A stretch of 64,000 nucleotides of DNA, from contig NZ_CP151943.1 in assembly GCF_038592905.1 (NCBI RefSeq), positions 1,490,501-1,554,500 of the forward strand, in the 5' to 3' direction. The position numbers and the translations under genes are program-made. Numbering within the stretch: position 1 is the first letter of the stretch; every line of letters begins with the position of its first letter. The notes below the pieces were generated by a model, which made no database searches, was not told the origin of the DNA, and saw only the letters and a list, made by a program, of their open reading frames with translations. The DNA is from Neobacillus sp. FSL H8-0543 (lineage in GTDB: Bacteria; Bacillota; Bacilli; Bacillales; Cytobacillaceae). Positions 39,377 to 48,101 of this stretch are shown in pieces.

Positions 39377-39955
39377 TTATTGTGTTTGGTTTGAAGGTTC
39401 TGGGGCGAGAGTTTGGTAGGAGTGTCTCCGGATCGCTAACGCCAGCTCGGCGATGAAATATAAACCAACCGCTGGCCACACCCATGCCCACAACGGCTCA
39501 ACAACTCCATAAATAGAACTGATGATAGGATGGAGCCATTTTATACATACGACAGAAAGCAGTATCCAGCATAGGGAGAAAGGCAAACAAATATGGCCGT
39601 GCAACTGCAGCGGCATTTCAGAGTAATCCCACCATTGCTGATGGAATAGCTTCTGTAACAACGCTCCACTGAGATATTCAATGAAGGTAGGGATAAAAAA
39701 GCAAAGAAGGAGGATAACCGCCAGCTTTGTATCAGGCCCAATCAGAAGCACCAAGAGCACAGGTGCAAAGCCATACATTGGCTTAAAAGGTCCCAAGAAA
39801 AAATTCGGCTTAAAAAATTTCCGTTTAGTGAAGTAACTATAGCTGTTTTCGAGCAGCCAGCCGGCAAGCGAGTAGATCATAAAATAAAATAGGATAACCG
39901 CCGCTCCGTCTAAATTAAAACGTACAGGATTGGTAAACTCTAAAAAGCTAATCAC
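39377..39955 (-). CDS. CmpB-type (DUF1113) membrane protein
   Basis: About 192 aa with five or six membrane segments. The sequence FYFMIYSLAGWLLENSY, FFLGPFKPMYGFAPV, FIEYLSGALLQKLFHQQWWDYS and LHGHICLPFS is characteristic of the family annotated as putative ABC transporter permease CmpB, whose function is not established. The frame opens with ATG at 40012, but AGGTGG lies 9 bases before the GTG at 39955, giving the usual short N-terminus. It is monocistronic. Confidence 0.82.
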   Translation of the reverse strand: MISFLEFTNPVRFNLDGAAVILFYFMIYSLAGWLLENSYSYFTKRKFFKPNFFLGPFKPMYGFAPVLLVLLIGPDTKLAVILLLCFFIPTFIEYLSGALLQKLFHQQWWDYSEMPLQLHGHICLPFSLCWILLSVVCIKWLHPIISSIYGVVEPLWAWVWPAVGLYFIAELALAIRRHSYQTLAPEPSNQTQ

Positions 39956-40076
39956 ACAGACCAACCACCTTTCATGGATGAGAAATTCCCTTGTTAGGTT
40001 TTGCAGATGCATTAGTGTCTATACCGAAAATTCCCCATATCTTTTTCATATTTTTATGGTCATGAATAAAATCGAT

Positions 40077-40102
40077 AAAAAAAACTAGCAAATAAGCTAG
40101 CT
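40077..40102 (-). terminator. Terminator after the TVP38 gene
   Basis: Stem AGCTAGC/GCTAGTT with loop TTATTT (minus strand) and a T-run. Confidence 0.7.
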
Positions 40103-40115
40103 CGTTCTTTCCTTC

Positions 40116-40820
40116 TCATTCTTCAAAACGGGAGGTTTCACCTTCTCTTTGATGAGTAACGGTCCATTTTCTTTTATAGAATTTTTTATAGCTATAGTAA
40201 ATGACAAACAACAGGAGAACAAGTCCCCCCAAGACGTATTCATTTACCTCTTTCGAAATGAAACCTGCAGGTATAAGGGATAAGAAAAAAAAGTAAATAA
40301 AATTTCCAAACAATGTCCCAAATAAGAAAGGATAAAAACGAATGGTACTTAAACCAGCTACTAGATTTACAAGACTCGTTGGAAAAAGAGGGAAAATCCT
40401 TGCCTGAAACACATAAAGAAACCCTTCCTGCTCTAATTTTTCGATCAGTATTGGGCTTACTTTCTTTATCAGTCCATCTTGAAAAACATATCTAACAATC
40501 ATAAACAGGAAAATGGAGCCTGCTATACTTGTAACCCAGCTCCATATAAACCCCTTCACAAAACCAAATAGTGCAATATTTATCGTAATAACCAGAATTA
40601 GTGGAATGATGGTAAAGGAGTTTTGGACTAACATAATAATAAACGTAAACAAGTAGGAGTAAGCTGAATTTTCACCTAACAGCAATTTTATTGATTCAAT
40701 ATCACCATCCATTAGGGTGGTGAATAAATCTCTGTTCAGCATATAAAAAGAAATACCTAATAACAAAACCAATGCTGCAAGCAGAATTCTAGAATAAGCT
40801 TTTTTAGCTTTATTACTCAT
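40116..40820 (-). CDS. TVP38/TMEM64 (DedA-like, VTT domain) membrane protein
   Basis: 234-aa membrane protein with about six hydrophobic segments. The VTT/SNARE-associated core is visible in NIALFGFVKGFIWSWVTSIAGSIFLFMIVRY and FQARIFPLFPTSLVNLVAGLSTI (around residues 90-170), with the arginine and prolines typical of the family. Related DedA proteins act in undecaprenyl phosphate recycling or lipid movement; the substrate of TVP38 members is not settled. There is no operon partner. Confidence 0.88.
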   Translation of the reverse strand: MSNKAKKAYSRILLAALVLLLGISFYMLNRDLFTTLMDGDIESIKLLLGENSAYSYLFTFIIMLVQNSFTIIPLILVITINIALFGFVKGFIWSWVTSIAGSIFLFMIVRYVFQDGLIKKVSPILIEKLEQEGFLYVFQARIFPLFPTSLVNLVAGLSTIRFYPFLFGTLFGNFIYFFFLSLIPAGFISKEVNEYVLGGLVLLLFVIYYSYKKFYKRKWTVTHQREGETSRFEE

Positions 40821-40955
40821 GGTTCTCCCCTACTTTCTGCTCAACACGGCTTTACACCAGTGTAAATTTACTCTATAAGTATATTTTAATGGATTTTTGA
40901 AGGAAAGCAATAAACAAAAAAACTCCTAATTGAACAAAAATGACTCTTTGTACGC

Positions 40956-40984
40956 AAAAAAGGGGAGATGATGATCATCCCCCC
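40956..40984 (-). terminator. Terminator after the FMN reductase
   Basis: Nine-base-pair stem GGGGGGATG/CATCTCCCC with one G-T pair, followed on the minus strand by TTTTTT. Confidence 0.85.
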
Positions 40985-40999
40985 TAATTAACTATTCAT

Positions 41000-41533
41000 T
41001 TATCTTACAGTTTTTAATGCACCGCTCCACGCGATAACTTCGTCAAGCATTGCTGTCATATTGTCTTGGTGTAAAGCCTGTGGTTTGAAAACACTTCCGT
41101 TTTCAAAATCTGTAAATAATGACAAAGTTGGATGTGTACGAACATCTGCAATTTTCAATTCTCCACAAATTCCACGTAAATGTTCAGCAGCACGAGCGCC
41201 GCCTGTTGAGCCATAGCTTACGATTCCAGCAGCCTTGTTGTACCAAGTATCACGTGCTGAATCTAATGCATTTTTTAATGCTCCTGTAATACTGTGGTTG
41301 TATTCCTGAACAACGAAAACAAAACCATCTAAGCTAGCAAGCTTTTCATTCCAAGCTTGAACGCCTTGGTCACCAGTACCTAGGAATGGCAAGTTGAAAC
41401 TAGCGATATCGACGATTTCGTAATTTGCATCTCCACGTTTGTCCGCAATTTCTTTTACCCATTCTCCTACTTGTGGACTTACCCGTCCTTCACGTGTGCT
41501 ACCTAAGATAATACCGATGTTTAATTTTGTCAT
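41000..41533 (-). CDS. NADPH-dependent FMN reductase (flavodoxin fold)
   Basis: 177-aa flavoprotein of the FMN_red family. The FMN phosphate loop is GSTREGRVSPQVG (residues 10-22), YNHSITGALKNALD is the second flavin contact, and SYGSTGGARAAEHLR follows. Typical roles are quinone, azo-dye or chromate reduction. The frame opens at 41584, but AGGAGG lies 8 bases before the ATG at 41533, and MTKLNIGIILG is the normal start. The upstream 250 bp are very AT rich, with direct repeats ATCTTGAATT and ATCTTAATTG that might bind a MarR-type regulator. Confidence 0.92.
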   Translation of the reverse strand: MTKLNIGIILGSTREGRVSPQVGEWVKEIADKRGDANYEIVDIASFNLPFLGTGDQGVQAWNEKLASLDGFVFVVQEYNHSITGALKNALDSARDTWYNKAAGIVSYGSTGGARAAEHLRGICGELKIADVRTHPTLSLFTDFENGSVFKPQALHQDNMTAMLDEVIAWSGALKTVR

Positions 41534-41786
41534 TGTTTTTTCCTCCTCATTTGTTTTTCCAAATAATTTATCCAAAAAGCCCAATGCTTACACCACCAAT
41601 AAAATTATTTTTAAATGCTATCCCTGTTACTAAGAAATATATTTCCCCAAATAGGAAATTTCTATAATTAACAAGTATAAAAAATTAAAAACCCTAAATT
41701 CAATTATTATCAATTAAGATATTTTTAATTCAAGATAATAATATAATATTTAATACTCTTTGTCAACACATATACTTGCGAAAATG

Positions 41787-41820
41787 AAAAAAGCCAAAGA
41801 AATACACCTTTGACTTTTTT
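41787..41820 (-). terminator. Terminator after minJ
   Basis: Stem AAGTCAAAG/CTTTGGCTT (one G-T pair) with T-run on the minus strand; it overlaps the end of minJ. Confidence 0.82.
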
Positions 41821-43013
41821 TAACCTATTTTTTTATCATACTTTCGGCCGTCTTGGACAAATAATATACCAAGTTCATAGTGATCGCCTTCATAAAGTGC
41901 CCTCTGAACAAAACGGACCTCTCCGTTTGTGTCGAGAACCTCCAGCTTGCAATGGGCACGATTCTTTTGGATGGCTTCATACAAGACCTCTTCATCGCGA
42001 ACCTGGACCCCATTAATCTTAGAAACTAATTCTCCTACCTGAAGCCCCATCTTATCCGCTGGTGATTCGGGAATAATCCCAAGGATCATTAGACCATTGT
42101 TTCTTTTTGAAAAGTAAAATGGCATGCTATCATCCTTCATCCGTTGCATTAACGATATGACTTCACGACCAATAATTGCGACTGCTGCCACAACAATAGA
42201 AACAAGCGGGTACCAGTAACCCACTATAGAAAGAAGCGTAATCAAAATTCCGAAAGCCAGTACCTGACGTCCAAGTAACTCAATTGATTGTTTCGGAAGC
42301 ATTCCCTGGACTCGTTGAAAAAAACCAACCGCAAACGGAACAAATAAAAGTGAGTAAGTTTCTGCTCCAATATGAAAAACCGGCCACCACTCGAAGGGAA
42401 GTGTTAAGGCATTTCCCGGTACTAGCAGAAACATCGGTACGATCCAGAACCGTCTTACCTCATGGTTACCCACACTTTGACCGCGTCTGCTTTTTCCTAG
42501 CTTCGGAGAGGTGCCTTTACTGCCATTCTTTATAATTAAAAACCCTTCAGCTACCAACAAAAGCCCCAATAGCACAATGATGGACGGGTACACTTTATAA
42601 TCAATCGATTCGAACGCTACAGAAAAAAGCGGAAACGTCCAGTTGTTTTCGGCGAATAGGATAATCGCAAAAAAAGCAGCACCCACTGTGTATACTGGAG
42701 ACACAAGCCGAATATTTGCGGTTAAACTCCAAATAATTGTAAAGACAGCTATGAGGAGGATTGCGGCGAATGGTACAGCAATGCCTACAGCAACAGCAAC
42801 AAGCGAAATCACTAGGCCGGCTATAATACCGAATGGAAATAACTGTCTTAGCTCAAAATATGCATCAAACGCCCGAATATGGAAGTTCTTCCGTTCCCGC
42901 TTTACTCGCATCACGCCTAAAATTCCCGAAAGGAAAACGATATAGTAAAACACAGGATGTAGAAAAAGTTTACCTGTCCCTTTTAACAGCTCAAAAAGCC
43001 ATGTTTGTACCAA
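41820..43013 (-). CDS. minJ: Division-site topological protein MinJ (PDZ domain)
   Basis: 397 aa, the same length as B. subtilis MinJ, which bridges DivIVA and MinD so that MinCD acts at the poles. There are six to eight membrane segments in residues 15-290 and a C-terminal PDZ domain with LMILGIIPESPADKMGLQVGELVSKINGVQV. The TTG start at 43013 follows AGGTGG at 6 bp and gives MVQTWLFELLKGTGKLFLHP, like the family. It lies directly downstream of ctpB in the same order as B. subtilis. Confidence 0.9.
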   Translation of the reverse strand: MVQTWLFELLKGTGKLFLHPVFYYIVFLSGILGVMRVKRERKNFHIRAFDAYFELRQLFPFGIIAGLVISLVAVAVGIAVPFAAILLIAVFTIIWSLTANIRLVSPVYTVGAAFFAIILFAENNWTFPLFSVAFESIDYKVYPSIIVLLGLLLVAEGFLIIKNGSKGTSPKLGKSRRGQSVGNHEVRRFWIVPMFLLVPGNALTLPFEWWPVFHIGAETYSLLFVPFAVGFFQRVQGMLPKQSIELLGRQVLAFGILITLLSIVGYWYPLVSIVVAAVAIIGREVISLMQRMKDDSMPFYFSKRNNGLMILGIIPESPADKMGLQVGELVSKINGVQVRDEEVLYEAIQKNRAHCKLEVLDTNGEVRFVQRALYEGDHYELGILFVQDGRKYDKKIG

Positions 43014-43266
43014 TTCCTGCCACCTGCCTCTATTAAAAAAATTTCAAAAACTATTATCCATAAAGTCTCATATGATTATTTTACCAAATTGGAGCAATAA
43101 AGCCTATTGCTAGTTCTTAAAAACAGAAAAATGTCGAATCATATCCTTTTGGAGAAAGGATTTCTATGAAGTTACTTCTGCAAATGCCTAATTTCTACAG
43201 AATTCTACATTATTTCCGTGGAAATTTCTAAAACTTACACAAACGAGTAGGTTTTTTATTAATTAC

Positions 43267-43298
43267 AAAAAAAATAGAAGCCGAAGCCTCTATTTTTT
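43267..43298 (-). terminator. Terminator after ctpB
   Basis: Stem AATAGAGGC/GCTTCTATT with TTCG tetraloop and T-run, overlapping the ctpB stop codon. The 43014-43296 gap shows nothing else recognisable. Confidence 0.9.
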
Positions 43299-44751
43299 AC
43301 TGTGTAATTAGCCTTAGTGCTGTTTGCAGCTGAAGATCATTTTGTTCTTTTTTCATTTCTTTCATTGCCTCATCTTCCAGCTTAGCGGCTGTTTTAGCAT
43401 CTATCTTTCCAGTTGGCTGCAGGCCGTAATGCTGCTGGAAGCCCTTTACGGCAACAGTGGTTTCTGCACTATAATAGCCATCCGTTCTTCCTGGCTCAAA
43501 TCCTAAACCAACAAGTATCTCTTGTGCATTCTTGATTTGCTCGCTATTCATATCCTCTTCCAATGGCTTCTCAATCTGAATAGGATGTGTTTCAAATATC
43601 GCTGGCTGCTTCATCGCAATATCTGGCTCAATCCCTTTTTTATGAATCCAATTTCCATCTGGAGTCAGCCATTTAAACAAGGTTAATTTAATATTGCTTC
43701 CATCCCCCATTGATAGTGGCTGCTGAACGGTACCTTTCCCATAGGTTGTTTCACCGACTAACTGATAACCAGCTGCTTCCTTTAGAGAGCCTGCTAAAAT
43801 CTCTGATGCTGATGCACTTCCCTTGTTGATTAGGACAACGACAGGGTATTCCTTTTTCTTGGTTAGACTTGAGAAGTGCCGTTCCTTTTCGCCATTACGC
43901 ATTTCTATTTGAACAAACGGTTTATCCTTCGGAACAAATTCCTTTAAAATTTCCTCCACGCTTAATAAATAGCCTCCTGGGTTACCGCGAACATCTATAA
44001 TTAATCCTTCAATTTCTTGCTTCTCTAGTGCGCGAAGTTCCTCTTTAAAATCTGCTGCGGTATCCTCAGAGAAAGAGGTAATTTCGATATAGCCAATTTT
44101 CTCACCATCCTGCTTTTTAACGGAGGCATGAATGGTTTCAAGCGGGATTTCATCACGGGTAACGTCGATTGAAAGAGGTACCTTTAAACCTTTTCTACTA
44201 ATTTCCAGAGTTACCTTCGTCCCTTTTTTACCGCGGATTTTTAAGGTTGCTTTATTGAGATCAAGCCCCTCAACTCTGACCCCATCTACTTTTAGAATCT
44301 CATCATTCGGCTTCAAGCCTGCTTTTTCTGCTGGAGAATTCTTAAATGGTGAGACGATGACAATTTTTCCATTCTCCATTCCGACCTCGGCACCAATTCC
44401 TTCAAAGGATGAATCTAATGACTGACTGAATTGTTTGGCCGTTTCCTTATCCATATAAACTGAATATGGATCATCCAAGACGGTAAGCATACCTTGGATA
44501 GCTCCCTCGATTAACTTTTCACTATCAACCTGTTCAACATAGCGTTTCACTATTAAATCATAAGCAAGATTTACTTTTTCAAGATCCTTGGAATCCGCTA
44601 ATTCCGAATTAGCTTTTTCCTTTTCAAAAATCGTCTGCTCCAGGACCGAGTTTCCATTTGTATTCCCCAGCCACTTCATCCCCGCATAGGTACCGCCGGC
44701 TCCTGTAAGAAGCGATCCCGTTAGCAGCAGGGCAAGCCATTTTCTATTCAT
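43297..44751 (-). CDS. ctpB: Carboxy-terminal processing protease CtpB (S41)
   Basis: Secreted serine protease of about 484 aa. In B. subtilis CtpB cleaves SpoIVFA to trigger sigma-K processing in sporulation. It has an N-terminal membrane anchor (WLALLLTGSLLTGAGGTYAG), a PDZ domain around residues 110-195 (GAEVGMENGKIVIVSP), and an S41 core with catalytic Ser in NKGSASASEILAG and Lys in TTYGKGTVQQ. A C-terminal peptidoglycan-binding domain has LGFEPGRTDGYYS. The frame opens at 44766, but AGGGGG precedes the ATG at 44751 at proper spacing. Confidence 0.94.
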   Translation of the reverse strand: MNRKWLALLLTGSLLTGAGGTYAGMKWLGNTNGNSVLEQTIFEKEKANSELADSKDLEKVNLAYDLIVKRYVEQVDSEKLIEGAIQGMLTVLDDPYSVYMDKETAKQFSQSLDSSFEGIGAEVGMENGKIVIVSPFKNSPAEKAGLKPNDEILKVDGVRVEGLDLNKATLKIRGKKGTKVTLEISRKGLKVPLSIDVTRDEIPLETIHASVKKQDGEKIGYIEITSFSEDTAADFKEELRALEKQEIEGLIIDVRGNPGGYLLSVEEILKEFVPKDKPFVQIEMRNGEKERHFSSLTKKKEYPVVVLINKGSASASEILAGSLKEAAGYQLVGETTYGKGTVQQPLSMGDGSNIKLTLFKWLTPDGNWIHKKGIEPDIAMKQPAIFETHPIQIEKPLEEDMNSEQIKNAQEILVGLGFEPGRTDGYYSAETTVAVKGFQQHYGLQPTGKIDAKTAAKLEDEAMKEMKKEQNDLQLQTALRLITQ

Positions 44752-44971
44752 GCCAGTCCCCCTCATGTTAAGCAGTAATTTGCCAACTTACTATATTATT
44801 AGATAAAAGGCATCCAATTCCTGCCGTATTACTAACATATATGTTGAGAGTGGACGAGTTATGAATTAAATCACCAAGCTTCCATTTGCCCTTAAATATT
44901 GCCCCTACTATTAGTATCTGATGGAAGTCGCCTAATCATATTATGTTCAAATAGTCTCTCTTCTAGCTTAT

Positions 44972-45001
44972 AAAAAAAGGAAGAAGCTCTTCGCTTCTTC
45001 C
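44972..45001 (-). terminator. Hairpin GGAAGAAGC, left end of an 884-bp segment
   Basis: Perfect 9-bp stem GGAAGAAGC/GCTTCTTCC with loop TCTTC, T-run on the minus strand. An adjoining hairpin CTGTCGA/TCGACAG follows at about 45007-45028. It terminates minus-strand transcripts ahead of ctpB. Confidence 0.8.
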
Positions 45002-45060
45002 CAGGCTGTCGAGAAACTTTCGACAGTCTCAGTCTCTTATTGATTTAAGTTTTTTGTACA

Positions 45061-45255
45061 TGTCTGTTGATATGCGTTCCAGGCACTTCGCTTTCCGCGG
45101 GCGGTCGGTGAGCCTCCTCGACGCTGCGCGCCTGTGGGGTCTCACCCTGACCTGCTAGTCCCGCAGGACATTGAATAAGCTTCCTTGAATTTGCACCGCA
45201 CGAAGGAAATGCGGTAGCATTTTCGAGGAGTCCTTCGTGCCTTCCACGCAAATCA
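45061..45255. repeat. Bacillaceae-type GC-rich intergenic repeat, copy 1
   Basis: Bounded by CTGTTGATATGCG on the left and GCAAATCAACAGG on the right, with CAGGCACTTCGCTTTCCGCG near the left end and GAGCCTCCTCG inside. It is much more GC rich than its surroundings. The sequence recurs inverted at 45611-45752, with a longer and more diverged middle here. Confidence 0.85.
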
Positions 45256-45610
45256 ACAGGGTTATAAAATCAATAGTACACCTCTCTTGACACACCCAAA
45301 AAAGAAAAATATTTAGTAGTTAAATCTATATTTAAACTAAGAGTATCGAGAAAAATGAATATGGATTTGTTTCTATTAATAAATGGGTTCCTGAGGATCA
45401 CCTTATCTCTCGAGCCCGATGTACACTACCAAAATTAAGGTAAAAGTGGAGCAAAGCTTTGCGGATCAAAGAACTCCATGGGCTGCGCTATTTTAGGTTC
45501 AGGGGATAAAAGAATCAAGCGAACATTATGGCCGCCTGCCACAATAGGAAAAGGATTGATGCAAACTTAGCTTGGCTAGAATAAGTGTGTGGTAATACTT
45601 AGGTTATTTA

Positions 45611-45752
45611 CCCCCTGTTGATTACCGCGGAAGGTGCGCAGACTCCTGCGGGAGTACGGGGCAGGGGGAGACCCCGCAAGAGCGCAGCTCTGAGGAGGCT
45701 CCCCGGCACGCCCGCGGAAAGCGAAGCACCTGGAGCGGAAATCAACAGGCCT
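45611..45752. repeat. Bacillaceae-type GC-rich intergenic repeat, copy 2 (inverted)
   Basis: Bounded by CCTGTTGATTACCGCGGAAG and GCGGAAATCAACAGG, with CTCCTGCGGGAGT (self-complementary), GAGGAGGCTCCCCGG and CCGCGGAAAGCGAAGCACC inside. It is the reverse complement of the conserved ends of copy 1. Open frames across it are produced by composition only. Confidence 0.88.
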
Positions 45753-45798
45753 GTTAGCAGAAACAATCTTATGAAAATTTGTATTCGATAAAGATAAA

Positions 45799-45838
45799 AC
45801 AAAAAATTGCCGAGAAAGATACCCTTTCTCGACAATCT
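45799..45838 (-). terminator. Terminator after the M23 peptidase
   Basis: On the minus strand stem TTGTCGAGAAAG/CTTTCTCGGCAA with loop GGTAT, followed by TTTTTTG. A strong terminator about 30 bp beyond the stop codon; the outer hairpin at 45840-45862 has its T-run on the plus strand. Confidence 0.88.
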
Positions 45839-45866
45839 GGGAAGAAGCTCTTCGCTTCTTCCTTTT

Positions 45867-47132
45867 TTATGGTAGAGGTACAATCCCTCTTGGATTTATC
45901 GCATTAACACCGTAGCCATTATATCCACCTTTATAAAGTTCGAAGTGCAAATGTACACCTGTGGAGTTACCTGTGGTTCCCATAATTCCAATTTGTTGAC
46001 CTTGTTTCACAACTGCACCATTTCCAACATTTAGTGTTTTCATATGTGCATAAAGAGTGGCATATACAGCCCCATTAATAGAGTGAGCAATAATAATATA
46101 GTTACCCAAGGCTTGTCCAGTATGAGCAGCCGTTACGACGACACCATCAGCAGCTGCCCAAATTGGCACATTTGGAGCACGGTTTGCAATATCGACACCA
46201 TAATGGATACCTGGGGAAAATTCTGGGCGTGATCCAAATCCAGAGGTGAATATTCCGTTAGCAGGTTGAATAAATCCGCCACTTGAAACTGGTGCCGTCA
46301 CCGTACCGCCAGATTCGGATGTATTACCTGTAGCAGCTGCTGCTGCTTTCTCAGCAGCGATACGCTCATTTTCTAGTGTAATTGCCTTTTGGATGGCTGC
46401 ATCTTGAGCAGCAAGTATTTGCTGTTCTTCTTCTAGTGTTAATTTATGAGTATGTTCTTCACTTACCTGCAGATCTAAAGTAGACAATAAACTATCTTTC
46501 TCCGCTCTTTGCGAATTTAATTGTTTATTCATTTTTTCTAACTCATCAAGCATCGTTTGAAGGCTTGCAAGCTCTTCTTCAACCTTAGCTTGGTTATTTT
46601 CCAGGTCTTGTTTATCTATCTCATGCTGCTTTAAAATATCCTGGTCCGCACGCATAATGGTAGCAACCGCATTAGCACGATCAATGAAATCACTAAAGTT
46701 TTCTGAACCCATTAACACATCTATGTAGCTAACTAATCCACCAGTTAGTTGATAATTTCGAGCACGGTCCTTCAAAAGTTCATTTCGTTTATCAATCCGT
46801 TCCTTTGTTACCTTAATTTCTTCCTTAAGTTTAGCAATATCTGTTTTTGTTTCTTCAACCTCGGTTGTTTTTTGATTTAGCTTTTGATGTGTATCGCCAA
46901 TCGCAAGGTCGATACGTTTTATTTCTGTTTGAACATCAGCCTTCTGACCTTCTAAACTATTAATCTTTTGATTTGCATCATTAATATCCGATTTTAATTC
47001 TGACTGTTCTGATTGAATCTTACTCTGTTGGTCTTTCAAGCTAGAAATCGACTCTGCTTCAACGACTCCCCCAAAAATACTGCCTATACCCACCGTTATT
47101 GAAACAGCTAGAATTACAAATGATTTCTTCAA
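45867..47132 (-). CDS. Secreted coiled-coil M23 peptidoglycan hydrolase (FtsEX-associated, EnvC/PcsB-like)
   Basis: About 421 aa. A signal peptide (SFVILAVSITVGIGSIFGGVVEA) and a long coiled coil of about 230 residues (SSLKDQQSKIQSEQSELK onward) are followed by a linker and an M23 LytM domain. Metal ligands are in GIHYGVDIANR and GVHLHFELYKGG. The architecture and the position right after ftsEX match hydrolases activated by FtsEX during cell elongation or division. The frame opens at 47189, but AAGGAG lies 10 bases before the TTG at 47132, which starts the signal peptide. B. subtilis uses CwlO with an NlpC/P60 domain for this role. Confidence 0.92.
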   Translation of the reverse strand: MKKSFVILAVSITVGIGSIFGGVVEAESISSLKDQQSKIQSEQSELKSDINDANQKINSLEGQKADVQTEIKRIDLAIGDTHQKLNQKTTEVEETKTDIAKLKEEIKVTKERIDKRNELLKDRARNYQLTGGLVSYIDVLMGSENFSDFIDRANAVATIMRADQDILKQHEIDKQDLENNQAKVEEELASLQTMLDELEKMNKQLNSQRAEKDSLLSTLDLQVSEEHTHKLTLEEEQQILAAQDAAIQKAITLENERIAAEKAAAAATGNTSESGGTVTAPVSSGGFIQPANGIFTSGFGSRPEFSPGIHYGVDIANRAPNVPIWAAADGVVVTAAHTGQALGNYIIIAHSINGAVYATLYAHMKTLNVGNGAVVKQGQQIGIMGTTGNSTGVHLHFELYKGGYNGYGVNAINPRGIVPLP

Positions 47133-47207
47133 TGTCCGATTTCTCCTTCCAATCCTATGTATCATCAGGAAGGGGCAAACTCGCCCCACTGACTTGATTT
47201 TATCTAT

Positions 47208-48101
47208 CTACGCCCTTAAAAACTTCCTTACTGACATGAGACTACCCCATACACCAATTAAAGCGCCCATTAAAATAAGTAACCCAGAGAGCTGATAAAT
47301 AAATGGCTCATAAGGTAAGATTTGAATAAAGTTTCCTACCAATTTCGGAGCTAAATATTCGTAGGCATTGTAATAGGCAATCGCGATTAAGATAATCGGT
47401 AGAATCGCGCCCAGGACACCTAGCCATAGACCCTCTAAGAAAAACGGCCAACGAATGAATGAGTTTGTTGCCCCGACCAATCGCATGATCCCAATTTCTC
47501 TACTTCGTGCAATAATGGTAATTTTGATTGTATTTGAGATTAAGAAGATTGCAGTAAAGAACAAGCCAATAATCAGGACGATTCCAACGTTTCGACTTGC
47601 ATCAATAAACTTAAATAACTTCTCAACCTTACCCTTACCATAAACAGCCTTTGCGACATACTCCAATTTTTCAATTTTTGCTGCTGCTTTCATTGTGTCT
47701 GTCGGATTTTTCGTTTTTACGATAAATACATCGTTTAGTGGATTGTCTTGTTCAAAAAGCTTAAATGCGGTACCATTCTCCCCCATACTTTCCATAAGGT
47801 CCTTGAGCTCTTCCTCTTTCGCGGAGTACTCTACGCTTTTAACTTCTGAAACTCTTTCAATCTCACTTCTTAGTTTTTGCTGATCTTGTTCATTTGCAGC
47901 AACGTCGATGTGAACGCGAATTTGCACGTCCTCTTCAATGGTCTCGGCCACTTTATTAAGATTCATCATAATAACGAAAAAGACTCCGACTAAGATGAGC
48001 GTTACTGTTACGGCACTAACAGATGCAAAAGTCATCCAGCCATTTCTAGTAATACTTTTTAAGCTTTCACGGGCGTGACGGCCAATCGTTCTAATTTTCA
48101 T
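47208..48101 (-). CDS. ftsX: Cell division ABC transporter permease FtsX
   Basis: About 297 aa with four membrane segments: the first near residues 20-45 (FASVSAVTVTLILVGVFFVIM), then an extracellular domain with EEDVQIRVHIDVAA, then three segments after residue 170 (NVGIVLIIGLFFTAIFLISN). The motif RSREIGIMRLVGATNSFIRW is typical. With FtsE it controls a cell-wall hydrolase across the membrane. The frame opens at 48155, but GAGGTG lies 9 bases before the ATG at 48101. It overlaps the end of ftsE by 11 bp. Confidence 0.96.
   Translation of the reverse strand: MKIRTIGRHARESLKSITRNGWMTFASVSAVTVTLILVGVFFVIMMNLNKVAETIEEDVQIRVHIDVAANEQDQQKLRSEIERVSEVKSVEYSAKEEELKDLMESMGENGTAFKLFEQDNPLNDVFIVKTKNPTDTMKAAAKIEKLEYVAKAVYGKGKVEKLFKFIDASRNVGIVLIIGLFFTAIFLISNTIKITIIARSREIGIMRLVGATNSFIRWPFFLEGLWLGVLGAILPIILIAIAYYNAYEYLAPKLVGNFIQILPYEPFIYQLSGLLILMGALIGVWGSLMSVRKFLRA

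Larger units (their letters stand above)
44979..45862. repeat. 884-bp non-coding segment with imperfect 38-bp terminal inverted repeats
   Basis: The left end reads GGAAGAAGCTCTTCGCTTC then TTCCCAGGCTGTCGAGAAA. The reverse complement of the right end (45825-45862) is the same apart from the hairpin loop orientation and two bases (CAGATTGTCGAGAAA). Both ends contain the same hairpin with the T-run pointing outward. Inside are two copies, in opposite orientation, of a GC-rich palindromic repeat. No open frame looks like a protein. It could be a decayed mobile element or a product of local inverted duplication. Confidence 0.7.

Noticed and set aside
43171-43236. Short plus-strand frame of 21 codons behind GGAGAAAGG
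   Set aside because: An acceptable ribosome site, but no promoter, no conserved features and length within chance.
45045-45251. Minus-strand 68-codon frame in the GC-rich repeat
   Set aside because: It lies entirely in a palindromic intergenic repeat and its sequence follows composition only.
45608-45883. Minus-strand 91-codon frame in the second repeat
   Set aside because: Same repeat family, and it runs through a terminator into the M23 gene end.
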